Shown piece by piece: positions 1 to 10,373 of a DNA stretch of 64,000 bases. The position numbers were made by a program, and so were the translations under genes. The DNA is from Cololabis saira. Lineage: Eukaryota > Chordata > Actinopteri > Beloniformes > Belonidae. The DNA lies in the NCBI RefSeq assembly GCF_033807715.1, contig NC_084609.1, positions 34,210,850-34,274,849 of the forward strand. Reading direction: 5' to 3'. Within the stretch, counting starts at the first letter, position 1, and the number at the start of each line of letters is the position of its first letter. The notes under the pieces were generated by a model. That model had not been told where the DNA came from and searched no databases. It saw nothing but the letters and a program-made list of their open reading frames with translations.

Positions 1-955
1 TAACTTTTCACCGCTTTCCTGCTCGGAGGCAGAACCACGGGGGCCGGCCAATTATCTGAGATAACAAATTAAAAGAGTAAAAGAGTCGTCGGCTCGGTTG
101 GATCGCTGCTGTAACGAGTGCGACCAAACATAACGTTCCTCAGTAAACAAACAAACACGCACACAGACGGGCGTCGGATCAAAACACGGGTTTATTAAAC
201 CACAAACAAACACTCACAGACCGGGGTCGGATCATTCAAACAGGTTTTATTCCCCACTTCTCCAGCTAAACGTAGTTGTTGGCCAGCTCTCTGCGGTGCG
301 ATTAATTTTGTTGAGGAAAAAATATTAACTATTTGATTTGTAGCTGCAGAGGAAAAAAATAATCTCACGAGGAAAAAGAAATATTGCTCACGCCTCGGAG
401 CCTCTTCAAAGCAGTCAAAAAAAAGAAAAGAAAAGTAAGAGTAATACAAAACATGTACTGTATGTTGTACTATTATACTAATTTATTGAAACACATGGCG
501 AGTCAAACATTTACCAAAGCAGCTGCCAAACACTCCTAAACAAGGTAGCCTAAGACGTGGGTTGTGCAGAACTGCGGCAGTAAATCCTTCCAAAGAATGG
601 AGCTCCGACGAGGAGCTCCATTCTTTAGTAGAGATTTCATATGGATCCAGACCGTTAATAATCATTATTTTCTCCATATACCGCTCCCTGGCTCCCTTGT
701 TTAAGGTATCCCGGTAAATTCCAGTTCCTTTCCAGCAGTTTAACATCTTTTTTTTTGCGTTCCGTCTGTTCACTTGGTGAAACAGAAAAGCGTCCCGTCT
801 TCTCTCAAAACAAATGCACGCGACGGGACCGGAGTTTTCCGGCAGTACGCGCTGGTGCTCATGGGAAACGTAGTGTTCTGTCTGGTAAAGCACTACCGCT
901 TTTGTCCAAAAGATGCCGCCAAACTCAGAAAAGCTGAAAGTTACGTTGTGCTGCT
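1..955 (+). mobile_element. TTAA-target DNA transposon, non-autonomous copy, left end outside window
   Basis: The right terminus reads into AGCAGCACAACGTAAC in reverse orientation and abuts TTAA at 956-959. The body matches, copy for copy, the element at 6215-7496 (reverse orientation) and the right part of the one at 21729-33769. No transposase is seen; short reading frames here recur in all copies but resemble no known protein. This copy lacks the palindromic MITE carried by the other two and shows the empty site CAG-TAA near 141-146. A TTAA target fits piggyBac or Kolobok superfamilies; I cannot choose between them. Confidence 0.75.
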
Positions 956-959
956 TTAA

Positions 960-1231
960 TCATTGATTATTTAATTCAACAAATGAATGAATCATAGAAT
1001 TTTAAAGGAATACTGATCAATTCAACTATTAATCAATAAGTGTTGCTGCACTACAGTCTTGATCAAAGCTGCATTTCTCTTCTCTGCATGTAAAGTTTCC
1101 TGAGATAAATCATTGAGGAGAACTGGTCCCACATGAACCTGAACTTAGTTGAACAGTGAATTTAACTGGTTTCCTCCAAGAAAACAACAGGTGATTGTAA
1201 CTGAAACAGATGTGTCCGTGTTCGTCCTTAC
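960..1231. other. NLR intron sequence
   Basis: This lies between the TTAA element and the splice donor that ends the NACHT exon. I see no gene, RNA or repeat. By comparison with fish NLR genes, the LRR exons should follow further left, beyond the window. Confidence 0.5.
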
Positions 1232-3014
1232 ACAACTTTCTTGGAGGCTTTGACCACCGGCAGCAGCCTCCGTAGAACCTGCTCTGAAGCTGAGTATTTT
1301 TTCAGGTCAAACACCTCCAGATCTTCTGATGACAGTAAGATGAAGACCAGAGCCGACCACTGAGCAGGAGACAGTTCATCTGTGGAGAGACGTCCTGACC
1401 TCAGGGACCATTGGACCTCCTCCACCAGAGACCCAGCGTTCAGTTCATTCAGACAGTGGAACAGGTTGATGCTTTTCTCTGCTGACAGATTCTCACTGAA
1501 CTTCTCCTTGATGTATTCAACTATTTCCTGATTGTTCTGTGATCTTCTTTGTTTTGGCTCAAGTAGACCTCGTAGGAGAGTTTGATTGGTCTCCAGTTTG
1601 AGACCCAGGAGGAAGCGGAGGAACAAGTCCAGGTGTCCGTTTGGACTCTGTAAGGCCTTGTCCACAGCACTCTGATAGAGGTCAGTCTCTGCTCTTTTTT
1701 TAAACCACCAGAAGGTGTTTCTTTGTTCCTCCAGCAGGTTGACTCCAGACTTGATGAAGGTCCAATGGACATGAAGAGCAGCCAGAAACTCCTGAACACT
1801 CAGATGGATGAAGCAGAAGACCTGGTCCTGGTACAGGCTGCTCTCCTCTCTAAAGATCTGGGTGAACACTCCTGAGTACACTGAAGCCTCTCTGACGTTG
1901 ATGCCACACTCTCTCAGGTCTGGTACATAGAAGATCAGGTTTCCTTTCTGCAGCTGCTCAAAAGCCAGTTTTCCCAGAGACTGCACCATCTTCCTGCTCT
2001 CTGGACTCCAGTGTGGATCCGTTTCAGCTCCTCCATCATACTTGACCTTCTTCAGTTTGGCCTGGACCACCAGAAAGTGGATGTACATCTCAGTCAGGGT
2101 CTTGGGCAGCTGCCTTCCTTCTCTGGTTTCCAGGACTTTCTCCAGGACCGTAGCAGTGATCCAGCAGAAGACTGGGATGTGGCACATGATGTGGAGGCTC
2201 CGTGATGTCTTGATGTGGGAGATGATCCTGCTGGTCTGCTCCTCTTCTCTGAACCTCTTCCTGAAGTATTCCTCCTTCTGGGGGTTAGTGAATCCTCTGA
2301 CCTCTGTCACCATGTCAACACACTCAGGAGGGATCTGATTGGCTGCTGCAGGTCGTGTGGTGATCCAGAGATGAGCAGAAGGAAGCAGGTTCCCCTTAAT
2401 GAGGTTTGTCAGCAGCACATCCACTGAGGTGGACTCTGTAACATCAGTCAGGACCTCATTGTTGTGGAAGTCCAGAGGAAGTCGACTCTCATCCAGACCG
2501 TCAAAGATGAACACGACCTGGAACTCTTCAAAGCTGCAGATTTCTCTGGTTTCAGTGAAGAAGTGATGAACAAGATCCACCAAGCTGAACGTTCTCTCTT
2601 TCAGCACATTCAGCTCTCTGAAGGTGAATGGAAGCAGGAACTGGATGTCCTGGTTGGCTTTGCCTTCAGCCCAGTCCAGACTGAACTTCTGTGTTAGGAC
2701 TGTTTTCCCGATGCCGGCCACTCCCTTCGTCATCACTGTTCTGATTGGTTCATTTCTTCCAGGTGGGAGTTTAAAGATGTCTTCCTGTCTGATGGTTGTT
2801 TCTGCTCTGTCTGGTTTCCTGGATGCTGCTTCAATCTGTCTGACTTCATGTTCTTCATTGACCTCTCCAGTCCCCCCCTCTGTGATGTAGAGCTCTGTGT
2901 AGATCTGCTTCAGAAGGGTTGGGTTTCCTGCTTTAACAATCCCCTCAAACACACACTGGCACTTCTTCTTCACCTTAGACTTCAGACGCTTTTTACAAAC
3001 TGCAGCGGAAACAT
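1232..3014 (-). CDS. NLR (NLRC3-like) FISNA-NACHT exon
   Basis: This is the large central exon of a fish-specific NLR, a cytosolic innate immune sensor family. In order it shows the FISNA segment (KCQCVFEGIVKAGNPTLL, TELYITEGG), a P-loop GVAGIGKTVLTQKF, a Walker B region VVFIFDGLDES, a TTRPAAA sensor-1 motif, and winged-helix/HD2 sequence (FIHLSVQEFLAAL). The acceptor is TATTCAG on the minus strand at 3015, and the donor GTAAGG at 1226-1231. The apparent TAA stop at 1228-1230 therefore lies inside the intron. Roughly 594 codons are open without frameshift. The family assignment is secure; whether the complete gene works is unknown because LRR and any B30.2 exons are outside the window. Confidence 0.92.
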
Positions 3015-3755
3015 CTGAATACACATGGAAAAAAAACAATTAGTGTTTTATAAAGTACAACTTAATTCTCCTAAAGAATCAGGATGTAAACCGACACTGA
3101 TCGACTCTAACGTTACGATGAGCTGTCCAATATTGAGTAGAATCACTTTTCCCACCAAAACACCTCGGAACATTCAGGACGTGGAAGTGACAAGAACATC
3201 TGGGGGTCCTGGAGTTTCTAATACCAGGATGTTGGCAGTACAGCCCTGATGGGTTGTGGGTTTGTGGGTTGTTGTGTTCTTGTTATTGTTGTGGTGTCTG
3301 AAGTGGATTTTCCAGGTTTAGGATTGGAAAACACCACAAGACGATCTGATTCAATAATCGGAAGAACAATCAAGACAATCTGGAGTTCAGCAGGATTCCT
3401 GTAAGAGGAAAACCAGGACTAAAATCTTCCAGTTATCTTGTGGTGTTGGTCGGTTAAACATGTTTATTGAGGTCCACTGCTGTCCTGTACAGGGAGGGTG
3501 CTACTGTAGGGGGGTGCTGGGACCATGTGGGGGCGACTGGTCTGCAGAAATGCTTAGCTGGGTGTCAACGGTCAAAATAACCTTCATGTGGATCAAGAAT
3601 GCAGATCTGATTCCAGCAGAACATTGTTGGAACAAGATAAGCAGAGTTCCTCCCTTCATCTTTCAGTGGTTTTAATGTGGCTGAATGTTGTTCATCTCCT
3701 GAGGCATTCTGCGTCATTTATCCAGCAGCTTAAATGTTCAGAGAAATCCTCTTAC
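3015..3755. other. NLR intron, nothing recognised
   Basis: This is the intron between the linker exon (donor at 3751-3755) and the NACHT exon. I find no conserved frame, RNA gene or recognised transposon. Confidence 0.5.
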
Positions 3756-3963
3756 TGCTCTGCAGACGCTCAGCCAGCTCTTCCTGCGTCATTCTCCTCA
3801 GGAAGTTCACTGTGATCTTCACAAAGCTCTTCCTGCTCCTCCTCTGCTCTTCATCCTCACCATCCAACAGATGCTCTAAGGATTCTGGGTAATCTGGACT
3901 CAGAACCCTCTGGATCTTCTTCAGCTCGTTCTTCACAAACATGACGATGTCGTCCTCCAGCAG
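3756..3963 (-). CDS. NLR linker exon before FISNA
   Basis: It encodes LLEDDIVMFVKNELKKIQ, then a SPDYPESLE segment and VKITVNFLRRMTQEELAERL. In fish NLR proteins this block lies directly before FISNA. Minus-strand acceptor CTGTTCCAG ends at 3964 and donor GTAAGA starts at 3755. The exon is 208 nt and enters in phase 0. The preceding N-terminal exon at 13154 ends in phase 2, so at least one exon between them has not been located. Confidence 0.85.
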
Positions 3964-4009
3964 CTGGAACAGAAGACCACATGAAGGTCACAATCAGACT
4001 GAAACCACG

Positions 4010-4149
4010 GAGACAAACATCAGACCCATGTTGGACAGACTGACAGTCCACTGGTCTCCAGAGACCAGCATGGAGACAAACATCAGGTCCATGATGGACA
4101 GACTGACAGTCCACTGGTCTCCAGAGACCAGCATGGAGACAAACATCAA
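4010..4149. repeat. 63-bp minisatellite, about 2.2 copies
   Basis: The unit starts GAGACAAACATCAG and ends CCAGAGACCAGCATG. Copies begin at 4010, 4073 and (partial) 4136. It is intronic in the NLR gene. Confidence 0.85.
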
Positions 4150-4374
4150 CAGAACAGATGGAGAAACAGTTGTTGTTCATGTACAGACCAGAAATATGGA
4201 GTCCAGCTGTGTCTGATGCTGCTGGACAGACGGACCACTGGGGGACTCTGAGAACTGCTGGTCCACTCTGTGGAATAACCAGGAAGAATTAGCTCACATC
4301 ATGTCTTTCCTCACAGAGACAAACAGCAGCTGAAGGTCCATGAAGTCCTTCAGCTGCTGGCTCTCTCTCTGCTA

Positions 4375-4555
4375 GCTGGGCCTCCACCTCTGCTAGCTGG
4401 GCCTCCATCCCAGCTAGCTGGACCTCCACCTCTGCTGCCTGGGCCTCCACCTCTGCTGCCTGGGCCTCCACCTCTGCTGCCTGGGCCTCCACCTCTGCTG
4501 CCTGGGCCTCCACCTCTGCTGCCTGGGCCTCCACCTCTGCTAGCTGGACCTCCAC
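4375..4555. repeat. 21-bp minisatellite encoding heptads on the minus strand
   Basis: Units of CCTGGGCCTCCACCTCTGCT and variants repeat about eight times. Because the period is exactly 21 bp, the minus strand stays open and would read AAEVEAQ heptads with coiled-coil character. I could not fit good splice sites around it, so it is listed as a repeat and not as an NLR exon. Confidence 0.8.
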
Positions 4556-4856
4556 CTCAGCTGCAAGAGCTCCGGCTGGGTACCACCGGAGACACGGCCG
4601 CCTCGCGTGAGCGGTTGGTGGAGGGCCCGCGGACAAGGAGGAGATCGCCAGTTGTGACAGATGAACAGTCTCCACATACAAGACTGAGAGCACGTAAGCC
4701 TCGAAACCCAGTATTCAGAAAACATAAACTATTTAATTTCTTCAGGACACTAAATCAGGCTTGGACTGTATGGGACCCAGATTTTAAACAGGGGGTTTAT
4801 TTGGTGGTTATTTAAATGTTCGCAGCCTGGTTCAAAAACGCAAACAGATTGAGCAC

Positions 4857-5985
4857 TTGTTATGTCATTCTAACGTTGACTTTTTTGGTTTAACTGAAAT
4901 GTGGCTCACTAGCTCTTCACCAGAAGCAGCGGTGGCACTACAGGAATATATCATTTTCAGAAAAGATAGGGGGCAGGGGAAGGGAGGGGGGGTTCTCATG
5001 TATGTAAAGAATAAGTTCAAATGCAGTGAAATTAAAATCCCCAGCAATATTACACTTGAATGTATTGGTGTAGACATTCACCTTTCGAGAGAGATGTCAC
5101 TGACAGCTATCTGCGTCTATCGCAAACCGACTGCTGGTCCGGAATTTTACGACCAACTTAAAGAACTCCTTGTGACATGTAATCACAAACGAGAAATACT
5201 CCTCTTTGGCGATTTCAACGTCAATTGGGAGAATAAACAAGACAGAAAAAAACTTAAACTTATAACTGATTATTTTAACCTCACTCAGCTAATAAAGCAA
5301 CCCACAAGAATAACATGCTGCACACAGTCCACAATTGACCTACTTTTCACCAATAAACCAGAAAGAATCACAAACACTCATAATTTATTAACAGGTATCT
5401 CTGATCACAACGTAATCGTCTTTTCCAGGAAGCTCAAGCGCTCAGACCAATCATACTCTCAGAACAAAAATAAGTCTACCAACATGTTCATTCCCAATAA
5501 CCAACATGAAAACGTGGATAAAGCTCTAAAAGATATTGACTGGAGTGACTTCATGGTTTGCGAGGACGCAAATACTGGCTGTGATTTATTTCTCTCAAAA
5601 CTGAATGAGGTTGTGCTTTCTTATTCCAGAAGGGGACGCCCTGGAAGGAAGAATTGCAACTTTCTTCCCTGGTTTAACCCTGATTGCTTAAAGTTAATAA
5701 AACAAAGGGATCAGCTACTCAAACAATCTGTTAAGTCTGGACATAATATAGACAGACTTAACTTCACAAGAGCTAGAAATAAAGTAACATCCGAACTACT
5801 CAAGGCTAAGGCAAATTTCTTTATTCAGATTATCGACAACGCCAAAGGAGACGGGAAAAAAATATGGCAGAATATTAATAAACTGACAGGGAAATGCCCC
5901 AAACAGGAAACCAAAGGCCTGGAATTCAAAGTGGATAACAAGCTAGTAAGAAAACCTACAGTCCTGTGTCAAGAACTTAATTTAT
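4857..5985 (+). pseudogene. LINE endonuclease (EEP) ORF, truncated before reverse transcriptase
   Basis: The translation carries apurinic-endonuclease-like motifs of non-LTR retrotransposons: FFGLTEMWL, GKGGGVLMYV, LLFGDFNVNWEN and GISDHNVIVF, followed by the post-endonuclease region WFNPDCLKLIKQRDQL. It is open for about 375 codons. The next repeat (GGGCCCGAGCAC) cuts it at 5986, so the reverse transcriptase is absent and the last residues of the frame belong to that repeat. The LINE body probably starts near 4560, inside the 21-bp minisatellite. The clade is not determined. A LINE-like 3' tail at 12175-12345 could be its other end. Confidence 0.8.
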
Positions 5986-6214
5986 TAGGGCCCGAGCACT
6001 TGCAGTGCGAAGAACAGCGCCCCCTTGAAAACTTTGTGCCTCAAGCCCCACAATACGGTTAGACGTACATGCACGAAAATCGGTACACACCTGTATCATG
6101 GCGCAACTTAAACAAAAGTCTCTTGGGGTCATGCCCGAAACCGAACAGGATGTCGGCCATTTTGAATTAATCGTGTCATTTTGGCGAAATTTATGCCATT
6201 CCTTCGGCAGTTAA

Positions 6215-7496
6215 AGCAGCACAACGTAACTTTCAGCTTTTCTGAGTTTGGCGGCATCTTTTGGACAAAACCGGTAGTGCTTTACCAGAAAGAACACTAC
6301 GTTTCCCATGAGCACCAGCGCGTACTGCGGGAAAACTCCTATCCCGTCGCTGCATTTGTTTTGATGAGAGGAGACGGGATGCTTTTCTGTTTCACCAAGT
6401 GAACAGACTGAACGCAAAAAAAAAGATGTTAAACTGCTGGAAAGGAACTGGAATTTACCGGGATACCTTAAACAAGGAAGCCAGGGAGCAGTATATGGAG
6501 AAAATAATGATTATTAACGGTCTGGATTCATATGAAATCCCTACTGAAGACCCTTGTGTTTCAATAAATTTGTATAATAATACAACATACAGTACATGTT
6601 TTGTATCCCTCTTACTTCTCTTTTCTTTTTTTTTTGACTCTGAGGCGTGAGCAATATTTTTGTTTTCCTCGTGAGATTATTTTTTTCTTCTGCAGCTACA
6701 AATAAGAGTTAATATTTTTTCCTCAACAAACTAGTTTTATCTGAAGATTGGGGTTAATTGCACCGCAGAGAGCTGGCCAGCAACTGCGTTTAGCTGGCGA
6801 AGTGGGGAATAAAACCCGTGTTTTGATCCGACCCCGGTCTGTGAGTGTTTGTGGTTTAAGGCTGTTTATGGTCCTGCGTTAAATCGACGCAGAACTACGG
6901 CGTAGGGTACGTGGCGAGACACACCGTACGTTGCGCGTCGCCACGTACCCTACGCCGTAGTTCTGCGTCGATTTAACGCAGAACCATAATTCAGGCTTTA
7001 CTGTGTGGAAGCCGGTGTTTGGTCGTTACAGCCGCGATCCAAAGCGAGCCGACGACTCTTTCACTCTTTTACCCTGTTATATCAGATACTTGGTCTGCGT
7101 GGTTCTGCCTCCGAGCAGGAAACCGTTGAAAAGTTAAACCATTAGGATCTTTTCCCTGGTCTGTTATGTGGAGCTGCTGCAGCCATAACACAGCACGGGT
7201 TACCAGCTTCTGCGGAGCTCTGAGCTCCAAGCCCCGCCCATTTTCGTCTCGACTGCGAATCGGGAAGGAGGGGGAAGTGACGTATGTGCCGTAAAGCAGT
7301 CAAAGCCGTAAAATTTGTAGTTTTTTAGTGTGGCAGGGTTCCTACCATGCTCCTCAAAGTTACATAGTGCCAGTGAAGGCGATACAGACCCCCTCAGAGC
7401 ATGACAGAGGTGTCATTAAACCTGTTGGAAGTTGATGTACCATCACAATGACTCTGGAAATATGATATTAAGGTGAAAAAGTTACGTAGTGTCGCT
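6215..7496 (-). mobile_element. TTAA-target DNA transposon, complete non-autonomous copy (1282 bp)
   Basis: Imperfect inverted termini of the form AGCRRCACWACGTAAC are flanked by TTAA at 6211-6214 and 7497-7500. The neighbouring repeat units at about 9000 and 9360 preserve the unoccupied site (GCAG-TTAA-TTCGGCCC). This proves that a single TTAA was duplicated on insertion. The internal frames are the same weak ones seen in the other copies and no transposase is present. It contains a nested MITE at 6859-6997. Confidence 0.88.
6859..6997. mobile_element. Palindromic Harbinger-like MITE (139 bp)
   Basis: It is almost fully self-complementary. It opens AGGCTGTTTATGG, centres on a GTACG-rich palindrome and closes with CCATAATTCAGGCT. 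The TTA duplication is at 6856-6858 and 6998-7000, which fits PIF/Harbinger target preference. It is shared by position with the copy at 32841-32981, so it inserted in their common ancestor. Confidence 0.85.
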
Positions 7497-7784
7497 TTAA
7501 TTCAGCCCGAACCGTAAACGTGTCCCCAAGTGTGTTATACATCAAAATGTGCGTCTCCATCCTGCGACTACACGCATTACTTTTCTCTTTCAAAAGTGTT
7601 ACCGTGGCGACGCTAGACGCCAACAAGCGCACCCCCCCTTCATCTGATTGGTCCATATTTGATAGTTCCCCAAAAGGCACCAAATTTGGCATGCAAGCCA
7701 GGCCTGGCGATACATTTGATATTTCATGGTTGGCATTAATGGGCGTGGCCTAACGGCTCAACAGCGCCCCCTAGAATACTTTTC

Positions 7785-8345
7785 TCTGCCATAACTTTGG
7801 AAAGGTTTGACATAAAGAGTCGTGGGTGGCGTCATGGGACTCGGTATTGAGTCCTTGACCATAATTGATGAAAATTAGCCCCGCCCCTTCTTCTGATTGG
7901 TTGTCCCTATTTTCTGCTATAACTTTTGAATGGTTTGACATAGAGAGTCGTGGGTGGTGTCATCGGACTATGTATTGAGTCCTTGACGTTTATTGGACTG
8001 AATTAGCCCCGCCCCTTCTTCTGATTGGGTGTCCCTATTTTCTGCTATAACCTTTGAATGGTTTGACATAGAGATTTGTGGGTGGTGTCATTGGACTCTG
8101 TATTGAGTCCTTGAGCTTCTTTAGCCTTAATTAGCGCCGCCCCTTCTTCTGATTGGTTGTCCTGATTTTCTGCTATAACTTTTGAATGGTTTGACATAGA
8201 CAGTTGTGGGTGGTGTCATCAGATTCTGTATGGAGTCCTTGACCTTCATTGGCCTGAATTAGCCCCGTCCCTTCTTCTGATTGGTTGTCCCTTTTTTCTG
8301 CTATAACTTTTGAATGGTTTGACATAAGAAGTCGTGGGTGGTGTC
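7785..8345. repeat. About 117-bp tandem units (five copies)
   Basis: Each unit contains TGCTATAACTTTTGAATGG, then GTCGTGGGTGGTGTCAT, GAGTCCTTGACC and CCCCGCCCCTTCTTCTGATT. Two further units occur at 10106-10300 in the same relative place before the CTTGCAGCTTTAATT end. It is part of the larger repeat family and non-coding. Confidence 0.8.
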
Positions 8346-8419
8346 ATTTCTGATATGCTTATGGGGGGCGGTGGCCGTGAGTGCGAGGGCCCGTTCATCG
8401 CTGCTTGCAGCTTTAATTA

Positions 8420-8682
8420 GGGCCCGAGCACCTTCAGTGCGAAGGCCCTATTGTATTTGCAGGAATTCTTCGTATTATTAGGGCCCGAGCACCTTCAGTG
8501 CGAAGGCCCTATTGTATCTGTAGGAATTTTTATTATTATTAGGGCCTGAGCACCTTCAGTGCGAAGGCCGTATTGTATTTGCAGGAATTTTTATTTTTAG
8601 GGCCCGAGCACCTTCAGTGCGAAGGCCCTATTGTATCTGTAGGAATTTTTTTTCTTTTTCTTTTTCTTTTTCTTTTTCTTCT
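8420..8682 (+). repeat. Four GGGCCCGAGCAC hairpin units plus (TTTTTC)n
   Basis: Four near-identical 29-nt blocks start at 8420, 8481, 8542 and 8600, a 58-61 bp spacing. Each can fold: GGGCC pairs with GGCCC, GCAC pairs with GTGC, with a CGA/GAA internal loop and a CTTCA loop. A pyrimidine microsatellite follows at about 8643-8682. Confidence 0.85.
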
Positions 8683-10373
8683 GACGGAAGGAGGGCCTTT
8701 TTGCCAACCTAAACGTGCCCAAAAAGTCACCAAATTTTGCATGCAAGTCAGGCCTGGCGAAAAATTTGATATTTAATGGTTTACATTAATGGGCATGGCA
8801 AAATGGCTCAACAGCGCCCCCCGGAAAACTTTGTGGCTCAAGCCCCACAATACGGTTTGACGTACATGCACGAAAATCAGTACACACCTGTATCATGGCC
8901 CAACTTAAAGAAAAGTCTCTTGGTGCCATGGCCGAAACCGAACAGGATGTCGGCCATTTTTAATTAATTGTGTCATTTTGGCGAAATTTATGCCATTCCT
9001 TCTGCAGTTAATTCGGCCCGAACCGTAACGTGCACCCAGGTGTGTTATACATCAAAATGTGCGTCTCCATCCTGCGACACCACGCATTACTTTTCTCTTT
9101 CAAAGGCGTTACTGTGGCGACGCTAGACGCCAAAAAGCGTGCCCACCCTTCATCTGATTGGTTCAGACCGAAAAAACTTTGCGCCTCAAGCCCCATAATA
9201 CGCTTTGACGTACATGAACGAAAATCGGTACACTCCTGTATCATGTCGCAACTAAACGAAAAGTCTCTTGGCGCCATGGCCGAAACCGAACAGGAAGTCG
9301 GCCATTTTGAACATTCTGAATTAATTGCGTAATTTTGGAGCAATATATGCCATTCCTTCGAGAATTAATACGGCCCTAACCGTATCGTGAACCCAGATGT
9401 GTTATACATCAAAATGTGCGTCTCAATCCTGCGACTACACGCATTACTTTTCTCTTTCAAAAGTGTTACCGTGGCGACGCTAGACGCCAACAAGCGCACC
9501 CCCCCTTCATCTGATTGGTCCATATTTGATAGTTCCCCAAAAGGCACCAAATTTGGCATGCAAGCCAGGCCTGGCGATAAATTTGATATTTCATGGTTTG
9601 CATTAATGGGCGTGGCAAAATGGCTCAACAGCGCCCCCCGGAAACCTTTGTGCCTCAAGCCCCACAATACGGTTTGACGTACATGCACGAAAATCCCTAC
9701 ACACCTGTATCATGGCACAACTTAAAGAAAAGTCTCTTGGAGCCATGGCCGAAACCGAACAGGAAGTCAGCCATTTTGAATTAATTGTGTAATTTTGGCG
9801 CAATTTATGCCATTCCTTCGGCAATTAATACGGCCCGAACCGTAACGTGCACCCAGGTGTGTTATACATCAAAATGTGCGTCTCCATCTTGCTACTACAC
9901 GCATTACTTTTCTCTTTCAAAAGTGTTACCGTGGCGACGCTAGACGCGAAAAAAGCGCGCCCCCCTTCATCTAATTGGTCCATATTTGATAGTTCTCCAA
10001 AAGTCACCAAATTTTGCATGCAAGCCAGGCTTGGCGATAAATTTGATATTTCATGGTTGGCATTAATGGGCGTGGCCTAACGGCTCAACAGCGCCCCCTA
10101 GAATACTTTTCTCTGCCATAACTTTTGAATGGTTTGACATAGAGAATCGTGGGTGGTGTCATGGGACTCGGTATGGAGTCCTTGAGCTTCGTTGGCCTTA
10201 ATTAGCCCCGCCCCTTCTTCTGATTGGTTGTCCCTATTTCCTGCTATAACTTTTGAATGCTTTGACATAGAGAGTCGTGGGTGGTGTCATTTCTGATATG
10301 CTTATGGGGGGCGGTGGCCGTGAGTGCGAGGGCCCGTTCATCGCTGCTTGCAGCTTTAATTGTACTTGTCTTT

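Larger units (their letters stand above)
5988..10365 (+). repeat. GGGCCCGAGCAC repeat cluster with about 466-bp units
   Basis: A dispersed/tandem family fills this stretch. Full units start near 7504, 9013, 9369 and 9835 with GGCCCGAACCGTAACGTG-like sequence; 9369 to 9835 gives a 466-bp period. Half units lie at 5999-6210 and 8690-9012. Two blocks end identically in CGCTGCTTGCAGCTTTAATT (to 8418 and 10361). No protein is encoded; short frames recur only because the unit recurs. The family is familiar from fish genomes but I cannot name its class. Confidence 0.75.

Noticed and set aside
195..959. Short frames within the TTAA element that recur in all copies
   Set aside because: Recurrence reflects repeat copies. 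The frames overlap on both strands and match no transposase.
4289..4693. Minus-strand frame with heptads as an NLR exon
   Set aside because: No good acceptor is visible on the minus strand, and the frame crosses into LINE sequence. It is kept as a finding, not a gene.
9008..10080. Recurrent 60-110 codon frames on both strands in the 466-bp repeat
   Set aside because: They repeat because the DNA repeats, are broken differently in each unit and resemble no protein.
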